A stretch of DNA of 64,000 bases, taken from the NCBI GenBank assembly GCA_002914845.1, contig JXTC01000503.1:39985-103984 (forward strand). The letters run 5' to 3'. Origin of the DNA: Trema orientale (lineage: Eukaryota > Streptophyta > Magnoliopsida > Rosales > Cannabaceae). Positions 1-13,158 of this stretch are shown one piece after another (positions within the stretch are counted from its first letter, which is position 1; each line of letters starts with the position of its first letter). A program made the position numbers and the translations under genes. The notes under the pieces are model-generated. The model was not told the origin of the DNA, did not search any database, and was given only the letters and a program-made list of their open reading frames with translations.

Positions 1-1075
1 GGCAGCATAACGGCCCTATTTTGATATACCCAAAATAACCTGCACTCAGAAAATTCCCAGAACAATACAGTATATTCATCATACAATCAATTCCCATCAC
101 AGATATTCAAATAGTCTAAAAATCACATTTGTTCTCATATGTTGCAGAAAATAAGTTTTATTCGAAAACGTTATAAAACAGAGGTAATTGAGTCCCTACC
201 TCGACCGAAATAGCGATACCACGCTATCGAGTCCTTGAGGCGTCGTTGACGATCGCCCGGAGGGTCGGGAACCAATTCCGAGCCCTCGATCGTCTTCTTG
301 CGAAAAACCAACTTCTCACCGGAGCTTCAATTCCACAAATGGACCTCTTCGTTGAATTCCTAGCACCCAAAATAGCTAGGTTAGACATCCAAATTGTCCA
401 ATTCGGGCCCGGGCCCACACTGGGACGGTGGCACGCAAAACGGGGCGAAATCGGGACCGTCCGATCGCGATTTTCGTGCCGATCACAAAATAACACAATA
501 TATATATCAAACTTCTCCATTTTCCGAGTACATTCCAAATATGAAGTCAAAAACACAATCTAACGGCCGGATTTAACAAGATCAAGCTTAAACTCAATAA
601 ACCCAAAAATGGCAAATTTTGATCCGGACAGTATGGAGTCGAGATATATATACCTTGACGACCCTTGCGACGATACGAATCCAACGGGACCGGTTTGGAG
701 TCGTTTGGTGGCCGGAATCTTCGTCGGTGACGAAAAAACCAAAATGGGTCAAAACGGCAACAATGGAGTTTTCCGGCGAGATGTCGACTGGTGGCGGCTG
801 CAGGTGGCCGGCGGAGGGGCGCAGTGGCCTGCCGAAGACTCGCCGGCGGTCCTTGCTGGCGGACGGAGCTCGAACGGCGACTTGCGGCGTGCTTCGGTCT
901 TCGGCCGAAAGAGAGAGCAGAGAGAGCCGAGAGTGAGAGACGAGAGAGAGAGAGAGAGAGAGAGAAGACGAAAACATATGTATATATATATAAATTGTTT
1001 TTTTCTCTTTCTTTTAGCTGGTCAAAGACCACTTTTGACTCCTTGAAAAACGAGTTCTCACACTTCTAACTACTG
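1..1075. repeat. GC-rich block of uncertain origin with GA microsatellite
   Basis: This block is clearly richer in G and C than the AT-rich DNA that follows it at about 1080. It contains a (GA)n run at about 941-963. Read on the minus strand, a TATA-like stretch near 980-1000 precedes a CT-rich tract and then a long GC-rich leader, which is the layout of an LTR-retrotransposon or gene 5' region. Several overlapping open frames exist but none resembles a protein I recognise, and their low-complexity Arg/Ser content argues against coding. It is cut by the window edge, so its left limit is unknown. A Gypsy-type LTR or leader fragment is a guess only. Confidence 0.3.
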
Positions 1076-3360
1076 ATCTCGAAAAAGCAAAACCGAACAT
1101 TGAAATCGAACTAAATGGATGCTTTGTATTATCATATTATTTGATGCCATTTGTCCATATATAAATATAATCCATTAATATTTGAATTATTCTTTCGAGT
1201 GGGAATGTCACCAAACTAATAAATAACTTGATAAGGAAATTTACAAGACATGTAGAGAACTCATCACAAGACAGGACATTATTGAATGAGAAATGCAGTT
1301 TAATTTAGTGAGTTATCTTCGTTTGTATCCAATTTTGCGTGGATTAATATATCACTTTATTTGTTTATTAATTAGTCACGCCAAAAGTATCCATTTGAAG
1401 CCACAAAAACCATTCATTTTGAGCTTTCACAAACACGATAAATTTTCATATACATTTTTGTATTCGAGATTTAATCACAATGAGGGGCAGCTAGCTTTTC
1501 TTCATTTTTGCAAACTCTTTCTAGTTATAATAAAGGCAACATCTGTGAGAAGATTATGATATGATTTTGATTGTTTAAGTAAACGATTTGCTTATTAAGT
1601 ACTTAATAAATTGGGGGACTTATCTTTTCTACTTTATGTACCAATGCTAAAATTTGACACATGGAAAGTTATAGGATTCATTGCATGATTGTATCATGAA
1701 AAGTAACAATATGATGACAATGTGTTCTTTTACCTGTTTTATTATATGGTTTGAATTATGATGTTAATGGAAAAGATGCCATGATCTTATGATCTTCTTC
1801 GCCTATTTCCTCTTTCGTAGAAAGTTGGGGACTCTGTATTGGCATTATCATTTTTAGTTTTGTGAATATTTTTTTTCATTTTTATTTAATATTTCTCACT
1901 TTTTATACTGACAATATTAATATAGTACGATTATATATCAAATTTATCATAGAATAAACAAATGAGCTAATTATATTTTTATACCTTGTTTTTTTGACCG
2001 TTTTTTCAATTTATACCTTTTTGTTTTGGTTGTTATCAACATTAACTTTCATATTTAAAACTTATAACAAATTTATATCATCTTTATGTCAAACTCGAAT
2101 TTTGACCGATGAATCTACCAAGACATCCTTTTTTAAACTTCAAGGATATATATATAATTTAAATTTAAAACTAATTAAAATTAATAATTAAAATAACAAA
2201 TATTTAAAAAATAATTTTAAAAAAGCAAAAATATAAAAATATTAGATATTATTATAAATATATTTGTCAATTTTAGATAAATTTTAAATTTGAATTTTTT
2301 TTTAAATATATATTTATGCCACTAAAAGATATTTTGGTAAATATATTACTCAAAATTAGTGTTTGATCCAGAAATAATATAAATTTGATATAAAGTTTAA
2401 ATGTCAATATTGATAATATCGTAAATTGAACAAACTATCAATATGTAAAGTATATAAATGTAAAGCATCTCTAAACAAATTAAACCGGAGGACAAAAAAT
2501 GCTGTGTTAGCGTGAAAATCAGATGGGGCCTGACAAATAACTTGAAAAGTAGGCAATCAATTCCATATTCGATTTACTGTATTATTATTATCTATAGGCA
2601 GTGTATACATGAACCATCTAGTAGTATCCACAAGTCTGTCTCTCAATCTCAGCCTCGCTGTCAATACCATACTCCACCTGGGCTTTGCCTTCGGTGAAAG
2701 ACAGTGACAGAATGGGAGCCCAATTTATTCATGCACATCTAATCAGCCACATGGGGCCTTTTGCTTCCTACAAATATCCAGTTTTCATGATTTGGCCACC
2801 CAATGGACTAGTCTCCTAGTCTCCTAGGCCGAGTCTCGTTCATTATAGTTAATTTTATTATATGATATTATGTTGGATATAATTGCAAACTCATCTCACT
2901 AATTTTAAGATTTTATTGTTCTTCCACTCAGTTTTCTTCCTTTTTTTCTTTTTTCTTTTTTTTTTTTTTAATGAAGAAGAAAGTGTGTTAAAATTTGTTT
3001 CCCTTTATCAAAAAGTGCGAAATGACTAATGTCTTAAATGTATGTGTAGAAGTATAACTTTTTTAATTATCTGAATGCCGTTTGCTGCTTTATTTCTCTT
3101 TTTCATTTTGGGTATTAACTTACTTTATACAACAATAAAAACACCGGCTCCTGCTATGAGTTTGTATTGGTGTAGAACGTCGGCAACATTTTTGGTTCCG
3201 AGGAAGGAAAAAAGCAGAATCAAAAATTGCCTCACTGAAAGATGGTTGTGAATTGTGATTGTGAAGTTGCCTTTTCGCGTCTCCATTTGGACGACCAAGT
3301 ACACGTAACCATTGGACAAAACTTGTCATTGCCAGCTATGTATTCAGTCTATTATTTTTG
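1076..3360. other. AT-rich intergenic DNA
   Basis: No gene, RNA or classifiable element was recognised here. The stretch is AT-rich with long A and T runs (for example around 1870-1900 and 2940-2970). The short open frames have no recognisable domains. Confidence 0.5.
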
Positions 3361-3870
3361 GGGTTAATTGCACAAATGGTCCTTAAACTATCCAATTTGT
3401 GACAATTTGGCCCTCAGAGTTCTAATTATGGCAATTAAACCTTTAAACTTTTCGATTTGAAGCAATTTGGTCCCTAAATTGTCTAACTTGCAACCTGCTA
3501 TTAAATTTCTTACCAAAATCACACATGAGGAGCACTTAGTATCATCCAAGTGTATTTGAAAGATAATTTAAGAATTTTAAATATAAATATGAACAAATAC
3601 AGGAAATTTTTTTTTTAAAATTTATAACTCCAAGAATCCTAAAAAATGCAAATAATATATCTTTCTTTCTCTTCAAATCTTTTTGTTCAGTTTATTTTTC
3701 CCCTTAAGTATACTTTTAGATGCTATCACATACTCTTCACATTTGTTTTTTTATCAAATATTTAACAACAAGTTACAATTTAGATAATCTACGGACCAAA
3801 TTGCTTCAAATCAAAAAGTTCAGGAGTATAATTACTCGGATATTTCATGAACCATTTGTGCCTTAAAGCC
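3361..3870. mobile_element. Inverted-repeat element, family I copy 1 (Mutator-like, tentative)
   Basis: The left end reads GGGTTAATTGCACAAATGG and the right end is its imperfect reverse complement (ending CCATTTGTGCCTTAAAGCC). The terminal parts hold the 'no-coding foldback' pattern common in plant genomes, with repeated ggaccaaatt/ttggtccc words in opposite orientation. No protein is encoded. No clean target duplication is visible, so the class is inferred only from terminus similarity to the element at 23794, which has a 9-bp duplication. A related right part is repeated at 4276-4695 and a related left part at 63543. Confidence 0.5.
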
Positions 3871-4275
3871 TTACTCACCTGTATCCAGATACTACTACAA
3901 ATTTGGAATAAACAATTCAAAAAATATCCGCCAAACAAAATGCTAAACGTCACTTCAAGTCATCATTAATTTATTAGAACAATAGAACTCCAGCTCAATT
4001 AAAATTATTCAAAACCATTTTAACAAATGATAAAATTATTAAGAAAAAAATCGCCTTAACTATATGATCAATTTTATATCTCCAAAACGTTCTGAGAACC
4101 AAACTCAATATCCATATGATTATAGACAGTGAAAAGATACATGTATACATACCTCAAAAATCCTCTTGAAGAAATGGACAGTCAAGGCTAAGCTCACCAA
4201 AAAGAACCTGAGATCCTTATTGTGGGGCAAAAGCAGCAGCAAGGAAGCAAGGTATAAAAATAATAAGTATTTTTT

Positions 4276-4695
4276 AACTTGCAAGCTGTTATTAAATTTC
4301 CTACCAAAATCACATATGAGGAGCACTTAATATCATCCAAGTGTATTCGAAAGGTGATTTAAGAATTTTAAGCATAAATATGAACAATTACATGAAATTT
4401 TTTTTTTTAAATTTATAACTCCAAGAATCCTAAAAAATGCAAATAATACATCTTTCTTTCTCTCCAAATCTTTTTGTTCAGTTTATTTTTCCCTTTAAGT
4501 ACATTTTTAGATGCTACCACATACTCTTCACATTTATTTTTTGTCAAATATTTAATAGCAAGTTACAATTTAGATAGTCTACGGACCAAATTGCTTCAAA
4601 TCAAAAAGTTCAGGGGTATAATTGCTACAAGTGAAACTTTGAGGACCAAATTACTACAAATCGAATAGTTCATAGACCATTTGTGCCTTAAAGCC
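4276..4695. repeat. Direct repeat of 3485-3870 (family I copy 2, left end missing)
   Basis: From the word aacttgcaa onward this segment matches 3485-3870 almost base for base, including the poly-T tract, but it lacks the left terminus. Its right end carries about 45 extra bases (gaggaccaaattactacaaatcg) missing from copy 1. It could be a second truncated insertion or a segmental duplication. The spacers 3871-4275 and 4696-5003 hold nothing recognisable except a poly-T tract near 4781-4796. Confidence 0.65.
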
Positions 4696-5003
4696 TTACT
4701 TTTATCCGAACAAATTGTCACACACTACAAATTTCATAAACCATCACAATATTTATAATTATCATGGAGCTTTTTCGTTTTTTTTTTTTTTTTTTAAGAT
4801 TCGGAGAGTGAGAATTTGAACATCCTTCACATTGTAAAATAATGTAGTTACTATTAGACTATGTTTGCGACTACTTTATACTATTACTTTAGAATCTAAC
4901 TGGTGTATAATTTGATAAAAACCGCATTTTTTTAACTAGTATATAAGCAAAATATTCCTGAAAATGCATAACAAGTCAAAATATGATAATTTCTAGCCAT
5001 TCA

Positions 5004-5566
5004 GGTCATGTTTGATAAGTCGTATCATATTATATTGTATTGTATTATATTATTCTATTCTAATTCTATATTTTGTTTTGCTTTGTATTAAGATGTTGTA
5101 TTAAAAATTGATTTTGAAAAAAATACTAATTTTGAAAGTTCATTTAGAAAAATACCATTTTTGAAGAACTATTTTGAAAAATACCACTTCTAAGTACCAC
5201 TTTGCAAAAGTTACTTTTCAAAAATACCATTTTCTAATTTTAATTTTTGAAAAATATCACTTTCAAAACTATTTAGAAAATATCACTTTTAAAAAGGATA
5301 AAATAATGTGAGAAAAGAAAGGGAGAGAAAAGGATGAGAAAAAAAATAAAGAAGTAGAAAGTGATAAAAGAAAAATTAAAAACAGAAGAAATATTGAGTC
5401 AATGTTATAAAAATATAATGTAATATAAACTTTTTTTTTCAGTATTAGATAATATTCTTCGTATTTTATTAAATTTTGATGTTATATTAAATAATACAAT
5501 ACTAAATACAATCAAAAATAATATTATATTTAATTAATACAATACAAATACGATGTATCAATAACC
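5004..5566. mobile_element. Tourist-like MITE with internal tandem repeats (family II)
   Basis: Ends are GGTCATGTTTGATAAG on the left and an imperfect inverse on the right (ending ACATCGTAT-type words read on the minus strand and finishing at CC). Flanking trinucleotides are TCA and TTA, an imperfect match to the TTA duplication of PIF/Harbinger elements. The middle (about 5100-5300) is a degenerate tandem repeat of a roughly 35-40 base word around TTTTGAAAAATACCACTTT. The same internal word, in reverse orientation, fills the element at 48893. Confidence 0.45.
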
Positions 5567-6477
5567 TTAAAAATCTATTTCTTAATCACGTCCGACAATA
5601 CTTGCCAATGCCATTCAATGATTTTTTGGGCTAAAAATCGAGATTGTACCATGTTTTTATTAATTATAAGTGCTAGCAGATTTTTCAACAATAATTTGTT
5701 ACATTATTTTTATTAGAATGTCAGAACTTTGGGAGAAATTCACATGTCGAACGTTGAGACAAGATACTTGAAAGAGAAAAAAAATGCTGCTTAAAATCCT
5801 ATATTAATTAGACAAAATAATACAAGAATTAAACACAACGAACGAAGGAAAGCACCAAAAATGGGGATGATCACAACAAAATCTTTCAACCAAACAAAAA
5901 TTAATATGTAATCTTCCGCCTTCCTGTATTATAGGTCCTAACTCAAATATACGACTAGTTATATAAACAATGATGGTGAAGCCAAAAGGATATCAAAAGT
6001 GTTCTAAAGTCTCTTCTAAACAGGACTCACAGCTTGAAATTCCATAACCCCACATCAGATTATAGAACCACGCCCTTAGGTAGCAGACAATTTAAATGGA
6101 TCTAATCAAAAGGGGTGGACAGATTCAAAGTCTTACTAAAGTAGAATGAATCGGTATTCATCATAGTGGCTGGGCAAGGTTAAAAAAATACTGAAAAAAA
6201 GAAAAAACAAAAAAAGAAGAAACGGACAGAATAAAAGTGTAGCTATTTTATTCACTTTAAGGAATAGGGGGGAAAGGGTGACCATAGAAAGTAGAACGCT
6301 TTCCACCTAGTCCACAATACTACACGCTCCGAAGAAAACATCAACTAAACACAAAAAAGGTGCTTGCACACAAGGATGAGGTGGAGACAGAACGAGAACT
6401 CATTCAAAATCAAAACCAAGCAACTCATTTCTTGAAGTGCAGCTAAATCTGAAAAATTAGAATTCATTTCTATCTTG
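5567..6477. other. Intergenic DNA and probable 3' UTR of the SMO2 gene
   Basis: The part next to the SMO2 stop codon (roughly 6200-6477) is the likely 3' untranslated region of that minus-strand gene. Its exact end cannot be fixed from sequence alone. The rest is AT-rich DNA without recognisable features. Confidence 0.45.
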
Positions 6478-9400
6478 CTACTTCTCCTTGCTGTCTTCGT
6501 CAACTCCAGATTTTTTCAGCTCTTTCAACTTTCTGTAACCCTTGTCTGTTCCAAATATCCTGGAGAGTTCATTGACAAATTATAAGTGTCAGAATGTGCA
6601 TTGTTTTAAGACACTTCTTTTTGAGTAAATAAACCAGGCTGAATTAGAAAAGGGAAAGATAAAAGGAGAAATGAATCGAATGTTCGTTGATTGTTCAGAA
6701 ACCATATCAAGATTAACATTCTACAACACCAAATTAAAGGTACCTCCATACAGTCGTTCTTTTTTTTTTTATTATTTTTTTATTTTTTATGCTCTACGTT
6801 CATATTGAAAGTTTAACAATCAGTGGAAGTTAGCCAGCAATATATTAGCTAGAGCAAAGAACCGGGATGAATTATAAATGGGAAATATACAAGGAGAAAT
6901 GAATCGAATGTTCGTTGATTGTTCAGACACCATATCAAGATTAACATTCTACAACACCCAATTAGAGGTACCTCCTTACAGCTGTTTTTTTTTATGCTCT
7001 ACGTTCATATTGAAAGTTTAACAAACAGTGGAAGTTAGCAAGGGATATATTAACTAGAGCATTTGACAAGAGAAAGCATCCAACATAAGTAAGTAGTGCA
7101 CATTAGTTCAACATTTTAATCATTCAAGAATCAGTATGTCAAGAGTTTATTATTTAATTCCTTAATTATCCACAACTCCTAGAGATTAGCCAAAGGTAAT
7201 GTAATCCCCAGAACGTATTAACTGATAAGCTCCCGACCAAAGGAAAAGTAATATAAAACAAAGCTTTTCTGAACAGAATATTACTGATTAAAGGGCTTAT
7301 AAAGACTTGAACAATAACAAGGATTACTATGGAAAGTAGTAATAATATTAATAATAATAACTTCAAGAAGGATTATTGTACAGAGAGGGACTTCCAACCC
7401 TCATCTGGAAACTAAGTTTTTAAAACAAAACAGTACGGACAGAAACAAAATTCAGCTACACTATCAATAACAGGCAAACCGGCATAACGCATCTTAATTA
7501 AGAAAATGAAGAAAGAACTAACATATTTGACAAGGATATTGTAATGAGAGATAATTAAGTGGAGAAACTAGTAATAATGAACCTCAGACCAGCACGTCAT
7601 GTTACATATGAGGTTCAGGGTATTGATGCATAAAAGTAGAATAGCAATCATCTTACCAGTCCATGTAAGTAAAGGTTGATGAGTAGTTGCCTGACTTAGT
7701 ATAAAGTAAACGGTGATGATAGTCATGGAAATCAGCACTGCAGAATGATGAAACAGATCTCAGTACCAAGTAATTGATAAGTGTATGCCAACTAAATTTA
7801 CAGCTCTAAGTGAAGCCATATGCACACTAACCCGCCATACAAAGGAAGGAAATTTGAGAGGCTCCAAGGGAAATGGTAACCACAATGTGCCTCAACCGTC
7901 TCCAACACTCTAAGTACCATCCACAACCAGAGCGTTATTAGATGGGGACCAGTGATGGCAGGACCAACAATGGTCGCAAAGCCAAGAAACAATATCTCCG
8001 CAGGGTGTGCATATTCAGACGTCAGTCCAAAAGGTGTAGCATATCTGTATGTATTTGATACAAGAATAAGAGCACCAATGTCTACATCACTCGTAACAAT
8101 ATCCGAATATGAAAGTAAGAAACAAAATAAAGCAACTCTCACTTACTCATGATGGACACTGTGCACATGTTTGTATAACCATTTTGTATGGAGAACCCTA
8201 TGTCCCCAGTAAAATACAAAGTCCTCTAGGATGAAGTAGAAAATTATCTGGGTCAAAATTACTTTCCTGCAAAAAACAAAAGCAGAATATTGCTAAATGT
8301 GGTATGGAAGAGAAGTACATTGTGTAATTTAGTGGAAAATAGGATAAGTTACATATATCTTCAACATTAAGAGTATCCAAAACCATAATATCTGAAAAAA
8401 GATGCTTTAGCATATAAAGAACCTGAAAATACCAGGACGGCAGAGGAAGACTACTTCTCATTCCCATGTATGTGAAGACAGGATATGAGAAAATCATAAC
8501 TGGTAGATTGACACCAAAATGATACAAAATCAGGCGGGTTATACATTTCTCCTGAGCTGCAGGGCTGTTATTTTTTGTCTGCATAAAGTTAGAAACAAGT
8601 TAGACAGTAAAATACCGAAGTCCATTAATATAAAATTAAAAAAATTATAATTTTTTTTTTTAAAAAAAGGAAAAAAAGAGCAAAACAGTGAAGTTCTGAT
8701 AACTGACAGAACAAACAACTTTTTTATGAACCATATGTATATCATAGAAAGAAAGCAAAAAATTATACGTGTCTGTATAAAGTAAGGCGCTATATGGAAG
8801 TTGCTCTACTTTAAAATACATGTGCGCAAGCACAAATATTCACTGAGGAGTATGCACAAGAGGTCTGTTGTATCTTTCTTCCAGCCATAATTGATTCAAG
8901 AAAAGTCAAAACAGTATTGGTACTACTTGATAAGTGAAGAAAATTGTTATACTGCTGCCAAAAGTAGCACCCAAGTCAACAGACTAAACCTGAATCTTGT
9001 ACTTGCTAAGCCACCCTGCTCTCTCGAGATATATGAAGGGAAGTCCAGATAAGAAGAAAATACTCTCATGGAGGAAGAAGCTTCCAAGACATGCCAGTTG
9101 AAAGTCACTGAAATGGGTGATGAGATACTGCACCAAAAGACGAGAAAATTTTCAGAAAGATGATTAAGCAAGAAGTTTAAAGAGCATCAAAACCACAAAG
9201 ATCAAATAAGAAAATCATTTCAAACGTCAAACCAAGTACCAGATCCATACGATAGCTGAATCATATGTACAAGATATACATATCATCTCAGTAAGAGTAA
9301 ATAATCAGGAGAAAATAGTTCAGAGACAAAAGAAAAGAAAAATCAGGAGAAAGATAGCAGTTCTCGAGCCAAATGGTATATAAATGCCCAAGTACAAACC

Positions 9401-10629
9401 TGCATGTTCCTAGGCCTCATATCAAAGTCATGGGATCAAGGCCTAACAAATTATATAATATAGCAAAAAATTGTAACATATGCAAAAAGTTGTTACAACC
9501 ATCATGACATGGAAAACAATTTGATAAACGGTCCTAGCCCTTTTCTTTGAGAACTATAATTTCCATTCTAGCTTTTTCTGCATAAGGAATAATTTCTCAC
9601 TTTATAACTTTATTTTATATTTCTACAAATTTACAAGCCAAAAAAAAAAAAAAAAACATCTACACCAAGCGATGGAATATACTAATCAGATGCTCCAACA
9701 CCATCGAAATCAGCCATCAAACACAAGTATATCTATTCCACACTAGAATTTGAACTCTTAGTCTATCCAGAGGATCCCCCTTCCCCATCTCCAACGCAAT
9801 TTTGGTTCATAATTTCTACTTACGGAGATCGGTGAGTTGAAAAAAAAAAAAAAAAGGAATTCATAGCTAAAACATATCACCAAATGTATTTTGGACCCAT
9901 TACATAATGAACCACATCCTCCACTCAACAGGAATATGTGCTTAATGTGGGGTACTCCAAATCATGGAAATAATCATTCTACGCTCTCCACCCAACTATA
10001 TATATCAAGAAATAGAAAGAACGATAATGAAAATGATTTCCCCCCGAGTTCCAAATACCCTTTAGACACTTTTTCTTAATCAACTCAGTTACTAATTGAC
10101 TTGAGAAGGAAAAAAATTGCACACATTATCTCAAATCTTGCTTCTGACTGAAGAAACATAACTCACTAACACAAGAAAAGAACATCCGAAACTCCACCTG
10201 ACACCAAATTGGAACACCTAATACTGCCCTAATGTCTCTATCAATCAACACATCACTTACAAAAAAATATTAATCAATTTTAAAAAACAAAAACCAGAAA
10301 CCCAATTAGCCCATTAGCTGAAAGCGATAATCGGAATAAGTAGACAAGCTAACACGTGAAAAAATGTGGTTCACAGATAAATAAGCCGAAAATCCAAACA
10401 CAACCCATCAAACAATTCACACATATTCTCTGCATTAATGCATACCTGCACAAAAGGGTACCAAGATAAACGAGTTCAAAATCAAGTAATGCCCAATAAA
10501 CAGATCAAGTCCATGGAAGAAAGAAACGAAGATTTGACGACCTAGTAAGAAAACCGAAATGGGTACAAGAAAGAGAGAGAGAAGAAGAAGAAGAAGTACC
10601 TGCCACCCAGATTCGATGATCGAAGCCAT
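6478..10629 (-). CDS. SMO2: Sterol 4-alpha-methyl oxidase, SMO2 type (methylsterol monooxygenase)
   Basis: This ER membrane di-iron enzyme oxidises a 4-alpha methyl group during plant sterol synthesis. I read seven exons: 10600-10629, 8990-9127, 8433-8578, 8147-8266, 7832-8044, 7657-7737 and 6478-6559. All junctions are GT-AG, phases agree, and the total is 810 bases (269 aa), the usual SMO2 length. The start MASIIESGWQ is the typical SMO2 N-terminus and separates it from SMO1. The three His boxes of the fatty-acid hydroxylase superfamily are intact: HRVLH (about 127-131), HSVHH (140-144) and HDYHH (220-224). The family signature TSEYAHPAE follows the second box. Hydrophobic stretches at about 25-45, 75-95 and 108-124 fit membrane segments. 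GAA/TTC microsatellites lie in the presumed 5' UTR (10666-10688) and beside the first donor. No lesion is seen, so it is probably functional. Confidence 0.93.
6664..7062. repeat. Tandem duplication of about 227 bp inside the last SMO2 intron
   Basis: The block beginning aaggagaaatgaatcgaatg at 6664 recurs at 6891, and both copies continue through gtacctcc, a poly-T tract, tgctctacgttcatattg and gaagttag to about 6858 and 7062. The copies differ mainly in the poly-T stretch, which is longer and AT-interrupted in the first. It lies between the exons at 6478-6559 and 7657-7737 and does not touch splice sites. Confidence 0.85.
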
Positions 10630-10810
10630 GAGAGGCGTTTGAGGATGGAAGAAACTGATCTGGGTAGAAGAAGAAGAAGAAGAAGAAAATACAAATCAAT
10701 GTGGTACACTCTAGAGAGAGAGAGGTAGAGAGCAGAGTGAAGCTGCATATGACTGAAAGCACAAAGGGCCCCACCAACCCCACGAGGCCAAGACAGACTG
10801 TCTAAGGGAA

Positions 10811-10850
10811 TCTGGGCTTTTCTTGGGCTTTTATATTATTCCCGTAATAT
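10811..10850 (-). promoter_or_regulatory. Presumed SMO2 promoter elements: two TGGGCT motifs and a TATA-like stretch
   Basis: Upstream of the SMO2 start, TGGGCT occurs on the plus strand at 10813-10818 and 10824-10829 (AGCCCA in the gene sense). An AATATAAAA-like word follows at about 10829-10839. The spacing to the ATG (about 200 bases) suits a plant core promoter. Assignment is by position and motif only. Confidence 0.4.
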
Positions 10851-12350
10851 TACGATGGAACACAACAATTGAACGGTGACCATGTTATATAATATAATAA
10901 TATCTATATGCATATACGCACATCTGGTATAACGTTATGTTTTGTTTGTTTCCTCTTTTTTCCTTTTTCTTTTCAATAAAAAGAATTGAATGGGTGCCCA
11001 ATTTGCCAATAAATCAACCTTTTTGACCATCATTATTATGGGAGGAACGTTAGGAATCACATCCTCTATTGAGTTGGTATTCTTAATAAGATAAGATTCA
11101 TAGTCGTGATGCGTCAGATATTATGGTCAGGGACTATTACTAATAAGTATTAAGAGTACAACGTGTTTTTGGAAGCTTTTTAACCAAAATGATTTATAAG
11201 AGAAGAAATCAAAAATGTTGGAAAGGATAATTATGATGCTTAGCACTGGTCATGGAGGTGGAGGTGGAGGTGGCTATACCATCTTTAAATTTGTATTAAT
11301 GTCCTACATATTTATTATTCGTGGTAATACTGCAGGTGTCCTTAGTATTGCTCAAAAAAAAATTGTTAAATGGTTTTTTATTATTATTATTAGAAATTTC
11401 TATAAAAATAAAGTAGATAGACCAGAAATTTCTTTGTGAAGTGAGGCAAATGGCCCCCCTACCATTTTTTATTTATTTTTTACCAATCCCTATCACTATG
11501 ACATCAGTGGCTGCTAGGATTGGAATCTCTAAATTTAATTCAATGGCTACAAGCAAGGCACGTCTCCTTATAGAGAGAATGTCCATTTCCCTACTTTCTT
11601 GTTAAAGTGCAAGAACTTTAAATAGGTGGCTTGAAAAGCAAATTCAAAATTGTTTACTTAAGAAAATTAAAAGTTGTTATGTGATGGATTAAAAAAGAAA
11701 AGTTAATGCTAGATATATCAATTAGTTTATTAAAAATTTTGTACAATATATGTCATTCGAGTTACCACTATTTAATTTGTGCATTAAAATTTACTACAAA
11801 TGAATTTAATATCATTCACCAATTAAATAGTGACAACTCACTAGTCACATGTGTTGTATTAAAAATTTAGTAAACTATTTCGGATATCTCAACGTTATCC
11901 AAAAAGAAATTTTTATTGTTTATCTATATGAGATTTGTCAAAGCACATGTTTGATTCTTATATAATTTTGACGTTTTTCACACATTGCTTTATTTTATTT
12001 ACTTATGATATTATCACTTCTTCATAGATGTGCTCTAGTTTAGAGCCGTGAAAATTCTCCAAATAACTTATTGTCTAATTGGACAATAAGTCAGCAAAAA
12101 AAAGCACCCAAAAAATAGGATTAAATAGGGGATAAAATTAAAAGTAAAGAAAAAGCATGTAATCATGTCCCAGACTCAAATATCTTCCTTCACTGGGAGC
12201 CCACAGATTTGAGAGTGGCTCTAGTGTCAATCTGCCATCACCTTCTTACAGTCTGGGGTCACCTCAGGTGTGAAGAAAGTGATGTACCCCTCAATTTATG
12301 ATCCAGACCAGCTTAACACATCGTGTATACTTTCTTCTATTGTAACTAGC
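10851..12350. other. Intergenic DNA
   Basis: No gene or element was recognised. The stretch has a short GGT/GGA repeat coding-like run near 11250-11270 and AT-rich sequence elsewhere. The small open frame around 11215 is glycine-rich by repeat and has no domain. Confidence 0.45.
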
Positions 12351-13158
12351 GATGAAAATGTCGAAGAATTCGTGACATTTTCACGATATTATTTATATTT
12401 TGAAGTTTCAATATAGATATGAGTTAAAAGATTTTCTTTTCACAATATCTGCAAAATGCAAAATGTTTATAATGTCCATAAATTTCCGCAAATATCTATA
12501 AATATTTAAGATATTTATGGAAATGTCCACGTAATATAAAAGATGACCAAAATTTTTTTTCTTTTTACAAAAAATATAATCTATGGCCCAATTTCCTCTT
12601 TTTAAAAAAAATAAAGATTATTATATTGTTTAATTTAAAGAATTAAAATCTAAATTACAGATTGACAATAGGAAGAAATCAAGAAATACATATATAGCTT
12701 ATTAATAACTAAAAAAAAATTATTCGAGATACGTAGTATCTTTATAAATATAAAAAAAAAATTTAACTCATTCTCATATTAGAAACACTTGGAAGTTTGA
12801 TATCTTTGTCATTTAATTAGAATGCTGCAACTTTTATTATTTTATGTACTCTTAGTAGAGAGTATTTAGAATATTGTAAAATTATAACTAATGTATAATA
12901 ATGTTAATTCTCTAGCATAATTATAATGAAGTCATTGTATATACAACATATAAGAAAAAAAAAAGATTATCATATTCAAGCAAATATGTGTTATTTTTTG
13001 TTTTAGTCTAGTTCAAATAAAGTAATATTGGTTGTTTTAGCATTCTATAAAATTTTATCGGAAAAATTAAAGTTGTTTTCAAAGTATCCATTTTTTCCCC
13101 ATCGACATTATCCGTAAATCAAAATCTCGACAACTCCGTCAACATTGACATTTTCATC
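12351..13158. mobile_element. Inverted-repeat element, hAT-like (family III copy 1)
   Basis: The left terminus GATGAAAATGTCGAAG and the right terminus (reverse complement GATGAAAATGTCAATG) are inverted repeats. The subterminal parts carry repeated 'tcgataatgtcga' and 'atatttataaatatt' words. Flanks GTAACTAG and TTAACTTAG resemble a decayed 8-bp duplication, which suggests hAT, but this is weak. A relative lies at 22011-22574. No coding capacity is seen. Confidence 0.45.

Noticed and set aside
594..1046. Several 90-160 aa frames on both strands
   Set aside because: They arise from GA/CT microsatellite and GC-rich sequence, give Arg/Ser/Leu runs and have no recognisable domain.
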